Source: Heterohyrax brucei
Lineage: Eukaryota; Chordata; Mammalia; Hyracoidea; Procaviidae
Reading direction: 5' to 3'
DNA length: 64,000 nt
Assembly: GCA_028571685.1 (NCBI GenBank)
Contig: CM053164.1
Location: 38,118,501-38,182,500, forward strand
Part shown: positions 34,550 to 45,990 of the stretch, one piece after another
Numbering within the stretch: the first letter of the stretch is position 1
Layout: every line of letters begins with the position of its first letter
Position numbers and translations under genes: made by a program
Notes under the pieces: model-generated
What the model was told of the DNA's origin: nothing
What the model saw: only the letters and a program-made list of their open reading frames with translations
Database searches by the model: none

Positions 34550-35135
34550 GCTCTAGGCCTTTGCACACCCCCTTCCCTCTGCCTCGAACACTTTTCTCCC
34601 AAACAATTGTAGTCTTGCTCCTTTATTTTATTAAGGGTCCACTCGAAATCGACCTTATCAGAGACTTCTCTTGCCTTTTCATACAAAAGCACGTTCTCAT
34701 CGCACCTCTCTCAACCCGTTGATCCTGTTTGTTTGTTCTGCATAGCACTTACCACCACCTAGATGTGATGTGGAGAGCCCTGGTGGTGTAGTGGTTGAGT
34801 GCTGTGGCCGCCAACCACAAGGCTGGCTGCTCAAACCCATCCAGCCGTTCCGTGGAAACTCGACGGGGCAGTTCTACTGCGTCCTGAGGGATTGCTGCTA
34901 GTTGACATCAACCCGACAGCAATGCGAGCTTTTGTGACACGATGTGTCTGTTTATCGTCCCTTCCCTGCCCCCATCAAACAGTGTGGGTCATGACAGTAT
35001 GGACTGCTGCTTCCCAGTTCCTGGAACAGTGCCTGGTACAGAATGAACACCTGGCACACATTCGGAGGGAAGGAATGAATCCTGACACAGGAGCCAGTAC
35101 CAGATGCTTGTCAAATGAGTACACGAATGAATAAA
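34550..35135 (+). repeat. L2 LINE 3' end, split by an AfroSINE
   Basis: The order CTTTGCACACCCCCTTCCC, CATAGCACTTACCACCACCT, then CAGTTCCTGGAACAGTGCC and a GAATGAATAAA end is the typical L2 3' region. The AfroSINE at 34773-34940 divides it. Confidence 0.75.
34773..34940 (+). repeat. AfroSINE (short form) in an L2
   Basis: It starts GAGAGCCCTGGTGGTGTAGTGG. GATGTG occurs directly before it and again near 34943, a likely short duplication. Confidence 0.88.
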
Positions 35136-36869
35136 AGGTGGATTCCTGGAGGGAAAAAGGAACGGGTTTCTCCGGCGCACGAAGCTTCTCTTCAGGTGCT
35201 GAGAAAACCGGAAACGGTTGGTGGTGCTGGGTACACAACATGATGTCTATCACTAAGCTCACTGAATGCGATGCATAAGAAGTATTGAAATACCAAAGTC
35301 CTGTGCTGTGTATCTTTTCATAAAGAGTCTGAAGTTACCGTCTCGACCGCTTAGCAGTGTTTGACATTTCTCCGGGCCTGTGCTTTCCAGCACGAAACTG
35401 AAGTTGAGCAAGCCGGGGAGAAGCTCCGTGATGACAGGGACTGTGTTCTGCCGGGTGCTGGTCCCAGAGACATCATGGAAAAGGGACACAGTGGACTGCC
35501 TCAGAGGATTGCTTCAGAAGGGATGCGCACGGACAGGGGACCGGCATCCCTCAGATGGGACGCCCCCCTACAGAGGATTGGCGTTGGCTCAGAGAAGGTG
35601 CAAGGACTAACGGGACAGACTGTGTTCTTACAAGAGCAAGGAAGGGACTGACCCCAATCTGAGGGATCGAGATCCAGGCGAGGTGGAAATGAGATTAATT
35701 TCTGTCACCAGGAAGCTCCTCAGGCAGTTCGCTAGCCCCTCAGCATGTAACTCCCCTTCTGTCTTAAAGTTTTAGAAGAAACTTGGTCTAAAAACCAAAT
35801 CTACAGTTACAATTCCCGACAGTAGGGCAGCCCTGCCCTCTGGTGGCCACCCAGCAAAGTACCATCATGATGGAAAACACACACACACAGAGCATTTGCA
35901 GTGGAGTTAATTTTGATGTAAAGCTTCAGTAAAACTTAGGGAGATTTTCTTTTCACCATAAAAGCCACCTAATTCCATTGTAGAACACTTGGAAGACAGA
36001 ATAAAGGCCTGAGAAGTAATGACATCGCCTCAATAGCTCTGTGAATTCTTAGCTTGAAGGAGACTTCCTCTCCCACTCGGCCACCAGGCTCCTTAGATTG
36101 AAACACATAACTATGCAAATAATTCTAGTCACATGGTAGTAAATGCCACAGAGAGGAAGTTCTGAAAGTTTGAAAACTATGAAAACACGCTCGACTTTAC
36201 CTGAAGGATCACCGTCCCAAAGGAAGTTTCCTTTAAGCTAAGAATTCACAGAGCCACGGAGCCCCATGAGGAGCGCAGACACTTGCTTCACCCAGGGACC
36301 TGAGAACTGAAAGGTAAGTAGAAGTCATCAGGCTAGGACCCTGCTGGGTGCCCCTGGAGCACAGACAGCAGAGGAGGCGGTGTAATGAGCAGACAGAGCC
36401 AGATCTGCAGGACGTGTCAGTCAGTTGGAAAGTGTGGGATTTATCCTCCGTGCAACGGGAAGCCGCCTGAAAGTTGTAAGCAAGACTGACCTTTTAAAAA
36501 GAACCTGTAGGAACATAACCAGTCTGAAAATATACTGGAAGAAAAGAATTCGCCTGTAAGAACAGCAAAGTATCAAAACATGTGTCTCACCTACAGAGAA
36601 CCTTTAGTCTATTGAGAGACATAAAATAAATAGAAAGACACATTTTGTCTTGAACGTAAAACAGCCAACTGAAAATGTCAAGTTTCCTTTAATTTATCTA
36701 TGTTTACTACTTTAACTTCTGAATTCCAGGGCCCCTGGCTTACACTTTCCCAGCTCCCAGCACTGTCCCCCCAGAGCAAGTAAGTCAACACAATTAGAAT
36801 TATTGGGGGGATTATGTGTTACAAACTGACAACACTGAACTCCTATTGGAAGTACGTATGTGAAAAAAG
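35136..36869. other. No confirmed gene; one strong isolated splice-donor sequence
   Basis: 35350-35700 is GC-richer, with an L2-like scrap. A short (CA)n lies at 35877-35890. At 36310 the sequence GAAAGGTAAGTAG is a textbook 5' splice site, but no matching acceptor, CpG island or coding frame supports an exon. Confidence 0.4.
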
Positions 36870-36874
36870 CCAGT

Positions 36875-37374
36875 TGTCATGGTTTGAATTGTGTCCCCCC
36901 AAAAATGTGTGCAGCCACGTGGCTGGGATATGGTTCCCAGTATCTTGGGACTGTCCTCCATTGTGTGGTTTTGCTAACCTGTATGTTAAAGGATTAGGGT
37001 GGGGCTGTGAATTCCTGCTATGGGGAAGTTTCCCTGGAGTATGGCTTGCCCCACCCTTAATGCTTTTAGCTTGCAAGGAATAAAAGGAAAAAGAACAAAG
37101 GACAATTTGAGAACCTCGCTACCATCAAGCAAGCAGCACCGGGAGCAGAGCACGTCCTTCAGACCAGAGGTTCTTGTGTGAGGACGCTCCCTGGACAATG
37201 ACTGATGCAATACCGGACTTTCCTCCAGAGCCATCAAGGGGAAAGTCTTTCCCTGGAGCGGACACCCTGAATATGGACTCGCAACCTACCGGACTGTGTA
37301 AGAATAAATCTTTCTTTGTTAAAGCCATCCACTCTGTGGTATTTCTGTTAGAGCAGCCCTAGCTGACTAAAACA
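36875..37374 (+). mobile_element. Complete MaLR/ERVL-like solo LTR, 5-bp duplication
   Basis: It starts TGTCATGGTTTG and ends GACTAAAACA, and is flanked by exact CCAGT (36870-36874 and 37375-37379). An AATAAATC site lies about 65 bp before the end. The sequence is nearly the same as the reversed 12251-12751, marking a recently active family relative to the other LTRs here. Confidence 0.92.
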
Positions 37375-37384
37375 CCAGTGTATT

Positions 37385-38165
37385 TCTCAAAAAGGAAAAA
37401 GTAACTTCACTAGGTAGTAAAAATACAAAATACATAAGCTGGAGTCAATAGGCAGTTTGGTACACAGATAAGAACAGGCAGATAGATCAGTGCAGAGGCT
37501 AGAAGCAGATCCAGCATATGGACATTTAGACCATAATTAAATGGTATTAAATCAGTGGGGAAAATGAATTATTCAATAAACAGTATTAGGAAATTCGCCA
37601 GTCATTCAGAAAGCAATGAAAGGTGACCCCTACCCTTCTTCTTCACTCCAAAATAGACTGAAGGTGTGAAGGTCACACAGCATGATGGACACAGTGTCAC
37701 TAAACTGCATATGAGATGACTGTTGAAGTTACAAATGTTTTGTTACATGCATATTTAAAACCATAAAATAAATAAGTTAAATGCCCATGACTCCCCCCCC
37801 AAAGAAATAAATAAATTGCAGGTGGACCAAAGATTTAAATGTAAAGATTGAACCATACAAGCACAATAAAAAAGCATGACTATATTTCTTTGGTAATCAT
37901 ACAGTAGAAATACATCATACTAATTCATAAACCATGAAGAAGAAGATTAACTTGAGTGTAAAAAATGTATAACACCACCATGGCAAAAAATAAAACCGTG
38001 ATCAAAAGACAAGGGAAGAATTGGGGGAAAGAGTTCAGCAATATAAGTCAATCCATCAATTCCCTCAGTATAAAAAGCATGCTTAGAAATCAGTCAGCCA
38101 AAGGTAAAGGACTGAATACAAAGAACAATCTGACACACAGCAGAAAAGGAACTCTCTAGGGATGA
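37385..38165 (+). repeat. Old L1 ORF2 fragment
   Basis: This is decayed ORF2 sequence (CAGATAGATCAGTGCAGAGG, GACCAAAGATTTAAATGTAA) with no open frame of length. Confidence 0.65.
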
Positions 38166-38177
38166 TCAAACCAGAAA

Positions 38178-38420
38178 ACCAAACCCATTGCTGTCAAGGC
38201 AATTCCAACTCACAGAGACCCTACAGGACAGAGTAGAATTCCCCCCCTGAGTTTCCAAGGAGTGCCTGGTGGATTCAAACTGCCAACCCTTTGGTTACCA
38301 GCCATAGCACCTAACTACTACACCAGCGGGGTTTCCATGTGGACGCAAACCATATAGCCACTACCGTCAAATCCGTTTTCGATTCATAGCAACCCTATTC
38401 AGTAGAGTAAAAGCTTGCCC
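38178..38420 (-). repeat. AfroSINE plus a partial second copy
   Basis: 38178-38338 is a full short-form copy on the minus strand. 38347-38420 repeats the tail and body part of another. Confidence 0.85.
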
Positions 38421-38439
38421 TAACTCATAGTTTTCAAAG

Positions 38440-38998
38440 CACGAGAGGGAAGAAGATATTGTTTTCACCTATTGGACTCATACCGATATAGAAATGTGTT
38501 GATGAGGGTGAGGAGAAATATCCTATTCTGTTTATGAAATGGAAGTTGGTAGAGCTGTTATGAGAGGCAATTTGGCAAGAGTAATCCACCTGTTCGTACG
38601 CACACTTGTTAAGCTTGCAGTTCTCCTTCTGAGAGCCGGTGTTCACTGGATCAGCTGTGAGAACCAGCCCCTGCCAACAACAGAGACAGGATGCTCAGAA
38701 ACAGGGTTTTGGAAAGAGCTCCCAGATAGGGAAAACCGTGAGATGTAGAAGTCGGGATTGTTTGTTTTAATTACACGCTTTAGTATGTAATTGTATATTC
38801 ATAGAGGTACGCAGTCGTGTACATACACGTGTAGAAATGCTTGTACACTTCAACACACGCTGGAGGATATAGAGGAAACTGGTTGCTTCTGAGAAGCGGT
38901 CCTGTAGGCAGGGGCTGAGGGAGGAAGGGAAAGCTTGGCTTCGAACCTTCGTCACCATCTCAATTTTTCTATGGTGAGCCTGCCTTACTTCCATTTTT
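38440..38998. repeat. Worn L1 3' sequence, then unassigned
   Basis: 38440-38640 resembles L1 ORF2 3' sequence. 38650-38998 is unassigned. Confidence 0.4.
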
Positions 38999-38999
38999 C

Positions 39000-39190
39000 C
39001 AGTTGCCATCACGATTGTCCCTGAGTCATGGCAACCCCAAGCGTGTCAGAGCAGAGCTGTGCCTCGTGGGGTTTTCAGAAACAGGTCATCAGGCTTCTCT
39101 CCCAGGGGCCTCCGGGTGGGCTCCAGCCTCTGGTCCTTCCGTCAGCAGCTGAGCACTTAGCTGTCTGCACCACGGGAGGCGTGTCTCGCT
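39000..39190 (-). repeat. AfroSINE, third variant
   Basis: GAGTCATGGCAACCCCAAGC at the RTE-like end and CAGGTCATCAGGCTTCTCTC in the body define the variant shared with 20766 and 21055. Confidence 0.8.
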
Positions 39191-39227
39191 GGCTGTTTAT
39201 TTCCCTCTGCACTAGGTTTCAGGAAAG

Positions 39228-39548
39228 GAACCCTGGTAGCACAAGGCGTAAGCATCTGGCTGCCAACCCAAAGGTCAATGGTTCCAACCCACCTGGCAGC
39301 TCTGCAAAAGAGAGCTAGCGACATGCTTTTGTAAAGATAATGGCCTAAAAACCCTTAGAGGCGGTTGTCTCTGTCACACGGGGTCACTGTGAGTTTAAAA
39401 TGGCCTCGATGGCACCTAAGCACAGCACTGCATTTCTGGAGTCCCTGCAGGGTGCAACCATTAACACCCCAGCCACTGAAAACTCTGTGGCGCTCAGTTC
39501 TGCTCTGACACAGGGAGTTGTCATGAGTTGGAATGGATGGCAATTAGT
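39228..39548 (+). repeat. AfroSINE (long form) followed by a partial copy
   Basis: 39228-39440 begins GGAACCCTGGTAGCACAAGG. 39444-39548 begins GGAGTCCCTGCAGGGTGC and lacks most of the head. They are in tandem, same strand. Confidence 0.8.
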
Positions 39549-40471
39549 GTTACTTTTACAGTAGTATCAAAACTCACTGTTATTGTTCGAAGGTTGCCGG
39601 TTGGAGTGCATTGACCACAGGGCCAAGAGTGGGTTGTGCAGACACATTTGGGCATCCAGATAGGACGTGACAGTGACATTGCTGCCGAAAAGAAAGACAC
39701 AGATTTCAGATTTACCTCAAATGCAAAGCGTGCCCACAGCCAGTATCCCAGCCCACCTCTTGGCCCCCTACCAGTGCCACCCCGTGTCCACTAGATTACT
39801 GGCCTTCTTTAGCCCTCTGTTTCTCTCTAACCCTCAGCACCTTCAGGCCCCAAGTCCACTTAGCAGAGAAGCATGGATTTATCCAGAAACACTAAGAAAG
39901 CCAGAATGGCTTCTCAGAAGAGGCAACATCTGAGCCGGGCCTTGAATGAAAAAGAAAGAGCTTTTCCCAGACAAAGAGGGAAAAAGAGAATATAAATGTT
40001 GCGGGGGAGGGGGTATTCAGGCCCAGCACACCCCTTACAGGGTGGGACTCAGGGTCTGGCCTGGCTGGTTGGAGGCAGCGAGACTATGAAATGTTCCAGG
40101 GAGAAACTGTAAGAGCAGTAACCTCAAACACCTCACTGGACACCCCTTTTGCCCTGGTGTGCCATCTTCACATGCTCGTACCACGCGTGTGGGTGTGTGG
40201 TCAGCTATGAGGGGTCCTTGTTCTTTATCAGACTCAAAGGTACCAAAGGAGGAGCTGTGGCTTACACCTCCCTGCCCCGAGCACCCAGCATAACTGGGAT
40301 ACAAGGCACAGCAGATGCCTAATGAATGTTTTTGAGGTAAAACCAAAAATGTGTGTTTGTAATTGCGGTCGTGGTCACACTGCTACATACACAGATCAGA
40401 ACTAAAGAACTGTACACTTGAAACTGATGACTGTTATTGTTTGTGAATTGTTCCTCAATAAAGCTGACATG
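39549..40471. other. No gene recognised
   Basis: Mixed unique sequence. AATAAAGCTGACATGG at about 40458 is an isolated polyadenylation-type hexamer without a transcript model. Confidence 0.4.
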
Positions 40472-40670
40472 GAGTCTCCAGGTAGCACAGATGGTGTTTG
40501 GCTACTAGCCGGTTGGCAGTTTGACTTACCCCAGAGATGCCTTGGAAGAAAGGCCTGGTGATTTTCTTCCCCCAAATCAGCCCCTGAAGACCCTGCAGAG
40601 TTCTACTCTGAAACATGTGGGGTTGTCATGCATAGGAAACTTATTTCCATCTGGTTAACTGGTTAAAACT
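40472..40670 (+). repeat. AfroSINE (long form)
   Basis: The head GGAGTCTCCAGGTAGCACAG and the body GCCTTGGAAGAAAGGCCTGG are clear, with a worn tail. Confidence 0.8.
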
Positions 40671-40719
40671 GACAAGAGAAAGTATATGTGTGTAGCAGAC
40701 AGTCTGTATTTCCCAGACT

Positions 40720-40835
40720 CTTTCACATCACTTATCTGCTGTAACCTAGAAAACAAGCCCATTTCACAGATAGAGAAATTGGTGCTTCAGAGACTTGCCC
40801 AGATAGCACAGTGGCAAACATGGACCTGTCCCTCT
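40720..40835 (+). repeat. MIR SINE fragment
   Basis: CCCATTTCACAGATAGAGAA then CTTGCCCAGATAGCACAG is the MIR core and flank pattern. Confidence 0.65.
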
Positions 40836-41307
40836 GAGTTTGTTTTTCACAGGATCTGGACCTGAGGGACGTATCAAAAGATGGAGGCTAGTGACAGTGG
40901 GAGAATTCAGTTGTGCAGAGAGCATGGTTTCACTCTGACCCTGACAGAGGAAAGCAGTGGCTTGTGGCCCAGACCTGGAGACAGGGACAATGTCTAAGGG
41001 CTAGAAAGGCCTAGGAACTGGTTACTGCTGATACTGTTGCTGCTGCTAACTTGCTGTCAGAAGCTTGGGCAGGTAGGGGACATTCGGTAGGTTGGTTTGG
41101 TTCAGAGGGTCAACTCAGGCGAGTCTAGGAGACCCCAGAGGGAGTGTCCAGTTCACTTGGACACTGACTGCCACACTTCCACTGTCAACTGTTAGGGTTC
41201 TGAGTGAGATTTCCTCCAAAGAAGACATTCTATGGCAAATAGGGTTGCTAGATTTAGCAAATACAAACACACGACAGGATATTTTAAAACACACTGAAAG
41301 AGGACAC
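40836..41307. other. No gene or repeat recognised
   Basis: Unassigned sequence upstream of the CpG island region. Confidence 0.4.
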
Positions 41308-41470
41308 AGAACCCTGGTCGTGCGATGGTTAAGAGGTGGGCTGCTGAGCAAAACGTAGGCAGTTCCAATCCACCAGTCACTCCGTGGAAACTCTAGGGTG
41401 CAATTTACTCTGTGCTATAGGGCCACTATGAGTCTAAATCGTTTCCATGGAGCATAACAACAACAAACAG
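41308..41470 (+). repeat. AfroSINE (short form)
   Basis: It starts AGAACCCTGGTCGTGCGATGG and retains several CpGs in the head. A further tail-only piece, minus strand, lies at about 41610-41650. Confidence 0.85.
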
Positions 41471-41664
41471 GATATACTAACTCAAAAAAAACCCCCAAAA
41501 TCCTCTGTGTGCTTATCTGAAATTCAAATATAACTGGGCACCTTACATTTTACTTGGCTTTTGGCTTGGCTTACATTTTACGCGGCAATCTTAATCGCAA
41601 ATAATAATAAAACACCAAACCGCTGTCGGTAAGTCTACTCCGACTCAATAAAACACAAGAAGGT

Positions 41665-42200
41665 GAAAAAGCCCGGGGCGGAGCGCCCTACGTCGTTTCC
41701 ACGGTCACGCAAGATGGCTCTGGAGCGGCAGCGCCGCCTCTGCCCGCAGAGCGCGGCGCAGGGACCCGCCAGGTGGCTCTGCTCCTGCCGCTAAGAGCTC
41801 ACCTGCGGCCCCTGCGCTGCGGCTGCTCTCTGGGGACCTTAGCGAGGGGGCCCGCGGAAGCCGGGCTGCGCCTCCCCCTGGCGTCGTCTGCGGGAAACCG
41901 GGACGTGTCACACAGGGGCCCTCCCCACTGCATGGAGGACCCAGATTGATTGGCCGTTTTCTAATCCAATCCAGGATTTTAAAAATGGCTTTCTGCACTT
42001 GAAAAGGAGCGCCTGAACAGTGAGCAAATGCCGCTGTTTCCCGCAAAGTCTCTTGCTGCTGCTTTGTCTTGCTGGGGAGAAGGTCGTCGGCATCATGCGC
42101 ACACCGTGAGGTCCCAGGACGACAGCCGAGGCCCCGTGGGGGCGTGACGACTGTGGCAGCTCCTGCAGCTGCACCGCGTTGCCCTTGTCAATCTGCCACT
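41665..42200. promoter_or_regulatory. CpG island, probable promoter or first exon
   Basis: I count about 29 CpG dinucleotides in 41665-41930 and about 15 more to 42200, against a background with very few. It contains a CRE-like TACGTCG (41689-41695) and CAAGATGGC (41710-41718), a YY1-type element. An ATG at 41713 opens only 26 codons before TAA, so no coding first exon is proven. The 113-codon minus-strand frame (41705-42046) is probably a GC-composition artefact. The island could drive a gene beginning outside the repeats, a non-coding RNA, or be a dead promoter. Confidence 0.7.
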
Positions 42201-42440
42201 CAGGTTCAGGGGCGAGAGTGTGTGTGGGTACACACAGGTGGGCTTCCCTTGTTTTTTTCTCCCTTCGGATCTGAAATGTTGAAAGACACAGCAAAGAACT
42301 TGCATGCTTGCAAAAGAACTAATCTCCACCTTAGAAAAGGCAATCAGAACATTATCACACATTCCGTTAATAATACCGAATGCAGTCAGGCCCAGTAACC
42401 TCTTTGCCTGGGAATTTATTCTGATGAAATTCTTCAAAAG
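42201..42440. other. Unassigned sequence after the CpG island
   Basis: The last part (TTTGCCTGGGAATTTATTCT) may be worn L1. Confidence 0.35.
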
Positions 42441-42448
42441 AATGAAAG

Positions 42449-43758
42449 ACAGCCAGTAATCTCACTGCTTGGAATGTATCCTACAGAAGCAAGGGCGGTC
42501 ACAGGAACAGATAAATGTGCACAAATGTTTATTGCAGCACAGTCCACAATAGCAAAAAGATGGAATCAACCCAGATGACCAACAGATGAATAGATAAATA
42601 AACTATGGTATATATACCCAATGGAACACTATGCAATGTAAAGAACAATAATGATTATAGGAAGCATCTCATAACCTGGTTTCAACTGGAAGACATTATG
42701 TTGAGTGAAACTAGTCAGCAGCACAAGGACAAATATTGTGAGACCTCTACTATAAGGACTTAAAAACAGACTCATGTACAGAAGAAAAGACTATTTGACG
42801 GCTGCAAGGCGGGGAGGGAGCAAAGAAGGGAGGGAGGGAAAGGGTTGGTTACAGATTAGTCGATAGACGTTTGGTTGGGTGAAATCAGTGACAGCACACA
42901 TTAGAAAGAAGATCAGTTTAACTGGACTTCAACATAACTTGAAAACTCTTCCAATCTTAACCCAATATTGCAAGGATAGAGTAGCAGGGGTAGGGGTCCG
43001 GGGACCATGCTCTCAGGGAACATTGAAGCCAGTTGGCACAACTAGCCTATTGCTAAGAGAGTCTTCTGCAACCCATATTGGTGAGTGGCATTTGGGGTCT
43101 TAAAAGCTAGCAAGCTGCCATCTGAGGTACACCAAATAGTCCCAACGCATCCAGAACAGATGATCACCAAGGATAGCAATGACATGAGGGAAAAAGAGCC
43201 CAGAAGACAGAAGGACCCACGTGAATGGTGACTTTATTAACATGTGACCAGAAGAACCAGATGGTGCCCAGCCACCACCAGTGCCAGCCGTGATGGGGCT
43301 CACAATATTGAATCCCAATGGTAACATGAGGAAAAAAAAGGGGTGCACCCTGAGAACTCCACTAAAAGATCATAATTGATTGTCCAGAGTCTTGGGGGTT
43401 TCCCTGGGAACATGGCCCCTAGACTAATGCTGACCTTAATCATAAATCATTACTGAGGTCAACTCTTCCTACAGGAATGGATTGGACTCGGGGACACAGA
43501 GTGACCACATCATGTGTGTACTTTACGGTTCTGTACATCTACAGGATTTCGTCCTGCTGGCCTCTTACTAGAAGGTAGTGGAGAGGGTGGAGAGAAGGGG
43601 ACAGGAGATTGTTAAGAGGATATGATATGTGCAGAACAGAAAAGAGGAGTGTACTGTCACCAGGCAAGTAGAGCAGAAGGAGCTGCAGATCAGCGGGCAT
43701 GCAAATTTAAGCTGGATTTTACACTTTCACTCAATCACAATAAGAAAAAAAAATGAAT
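42449..43758 (+). mobile_element. L1 LINE 3' end (end of ORF2 and 3' UTR)
   Basis: A 5'-truncated insertion beginning in the last 100 codons of ORF2 and ending in an A-rich tail. GAATGAAAG occurs at 42440-42448 and again at 43759-43767, a fair target-site duplication. The ORF2 part is interrupted by stops. Confidence 0.9.
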
Positions 43759-44213
43759 GAATGAAAGCTCTATATGAAGTATATGTCCATTATGGTGTTA
43801 ATGACGGTGACTGTAAGTTGGAACCAACCTAAGCCACCCAGCTAAGGGGATGACTGAGAAGGTGACGCTACAGCCACAGACGGAACGCTCTCCAGCCATT
43901 AAGCTGGTTATTGCCAGGGCTGCAGAAACATGGTGGGGTTTTTACCATAACCTTAATGAAAAATGGGTTTAATGCAAGTTGATATATACCTATTGATCAC
44001 AAACACCCTTAGAAATTTTTTAAATTGAAAACTGTGTTTAGATAACTGTAGATTCATATGCAGCTGTAAGAAATACTACAGAGATCCATTTCCCCCCAAT
44101 GATAATTTCTTACAAAATCAGACTTCAGTATCACAACTACGGTATGGACAGGGATGTAATCCCCTGAGCTTATTCAGATTCCTGCCATTTCACTTACACT
44201 CATGTACTTATGC
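43759..44213. other. No gene recognised
   Basis: AT-rich, unassigned. Confidence 0.4.
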
Positions 44214-44214
44214 T

Positions 44215-44243
<29 letters not shown>
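44214..44243. repeat. (TG)n microsatellite
   Basis: About 15 uninterrupted TG units adjacent to the tail end of an AfroSINE. Confidence 0.95.
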
Positions 44244-44245
<2 letters not shown>

Positions 44246-44250
44246 TGTGT

Positions 44251-44579
44251 ACCATCAAGTTGATTCCACTCACAGTGACTCTGTAGGACACAGTAGAACT
44301 GCTTCATACGGTTTCCAAGGGTTAAACTAAAAACTCTGCCATCGAGTCAGATCCAACTCATGGCGACCCTACAGGATGGAGTAGAACTGCCCTCTAGAGT
44401 ATTCAAGGAGTGCCTGGTGGATTTGAACTGCCAACCTTTTAGTTAGCAGTGGTAGCACTTAACCCATTATACCACCAAGGTTTCCCTTCCAAGGACTGGC
44501 TGGTGGTTTTCAGCTGTCAACCTCTTGGTTAGCAGCCTGGGCTCTTAACCACTTTGCCAAGAGGGCTCCATGTGTGTAC
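44251..44579 (-). repeat. AfroSINE interrupted by another AfroSINE
   Basis: The outer copy is 44251-44320 plus 44495-44579. The inner copy is 44321-44486, same orientation. TTCCAAGG at 44313-44320 and 44487-44494 is the duplicated target. Confidence 0.92.
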
Positions 44580-44619
44580 TTAGTTCTGTGTAATTTTATT
44601 ACATCAGAATTGTTTTTGT

Positions 44620-44870
44620 TTTTAAAACGATTTTATTGTTGTTGAAAATATACATAGCAGAACACATAACAATTCAACAGCCTCTACAGGTGACATGTAT
44701 TACTCTGTAGTTGTGTGACCATTCTCAGCTTCCTTTTCTGAGTTGTTTCTCACCCGTTAACACTAACTCACTGCCCTCTGAACTTCCCATCTAACCTTCC
44801 ACAGTGCTCTTGTCAGTTTGATCACTAGTAGATAGTTCTTTAAGTGAGCACAGCCCAGGCAGACCAGAAT
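44620..44870 (-). repeat. Old L1-like 3' end
   Basis: ATTGTTGTTGAAAATATACA and TGTGTGACCATTCTCAGC are like the minus-strand L1 3' ends at 8490 and 32365. Confidence 0.5.
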
Positions 44871-45817
44871 TGTTTTTTGAAGGACACATATGCTTATGTG
44901 AAAATGTGTTGATATTAAGGTGGTGGAACATGAGAAGTTTTTCTTTGAGTGCTAATGTTGCTTTAAAATCAATGAAAAGAGGGGAAAGGTTCAACAGTAA
45001 CAGGCAGAGAAGTGGGGACCCTGGACTAAGGCAGCCAAAGAAGGCTAAGGCGTGACCATGGGCAAATCACTGGACATCCTTACAGCAATCAGGTGGGGTA
45101 ATTCTTCCTGCCCCATTGATCAGGGATGCTCTGAGGTCATTTTTGTCAAGCTCAGGCAGTGTAGCTAGGCCTGATCACAGTCAGTACCACCAATCCGGCA
45201 GGATCACAAGCCCTCTAGGGAAGTCCCTTGGCATTTCCCACGGCCTCCTCATCATGCCCAGCCAGCGACTACCAAAAAGGGAAATCCACCCTCCAACTCT
45301 CCTCCCCACAGGAGACCTCTTATATCTTCCCCAAAACATTTCCAGCTGTGAGAGGCTTCTGGAATTGGGCTGTCAGCTCAAGAACGAGTCCCAGGGGACA
45401 GCCAGAAGAAAGTTGATGAGATAGGAAAAGAGCTAAATAAACGGTGCCCACTGGGCCTCTGTAGGCTCCTCTGGAGAAGGCTTGTCTGCTTGACTGAGGT
45501 GTTCAGGCCAGTGAGATCCCTATGGTCTGGAGTGGAGAGGGGGATCCACAGTCTCATGGGTTCCTTCCCAGGCCTCCCATTCTGAGCTGTGCCTTGCAAA
45601 GTGGTGTTGATTCTTGCACTTTCTTCTATACCAGGACGGAGACCAAAGCTTGTTTCCAAAGCTGCTTCAATCAGAGGAGCACTGTATTTAACTCGAGCTA
45701 GGACGTCTCTTCTTTGGGAAAGCTCTCGGATCGCTTCCCAAGAACAACACAGACTTCCACCATGATTAGCCATGCTGTTCCTCAGTCTGTCGCGTGAACT
45801 CCCACCACCCTGCAAGG
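44871..45817. other. No confirmed gene; a 159-codon minus-strand frame
   Basis: The frame at 45378-45857 has no recognisable domain, and its 5' end runs into a transposon end. I could not find a homologue by eye. Unassigned sequence otherwise. Confidence 0.4.
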
Positions 45818-45990
45818 CAGGGGTTGGCAAATTTTCCTGTAAAGGGCCAGAGAGCAAAATTTGCAGCCCGCATGGTCTCTGCCATAACTAGAAATGCATA
45901 TGGTTGTGTTTTCCCAAAAAAGTTTAACTGCAGACACAGAAAATTTAATTACGTGTAATTTTCACACGTCACTAAAATTTCTTCCCCCGA
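45818..45990 (+). mobile_element. hAT-type DNA transposon remnant
   Basis: It begins CAGGGGTTGGCAAATTTTCC, with GTAAAGGGCCAGAGAGC and GGTCTCTGCC following, the end of a widespread mammalian non-autonomous hAT element. The opposite terminus is not seen. Confidence 0.65.

Noticed and set aside
41705-42046. 113-codon minus-strand frame across the CpG island
   Set aside because: GC-rich DNA has few stop codons; composition (Ala, Pro, Arg, Gly) fits chance.
45378-45857. 159-codon minus-strand frame
   Set aside because: No domain, no splice or promoter context, and its start lies in a DNA transposon end. Length alone is not enough.
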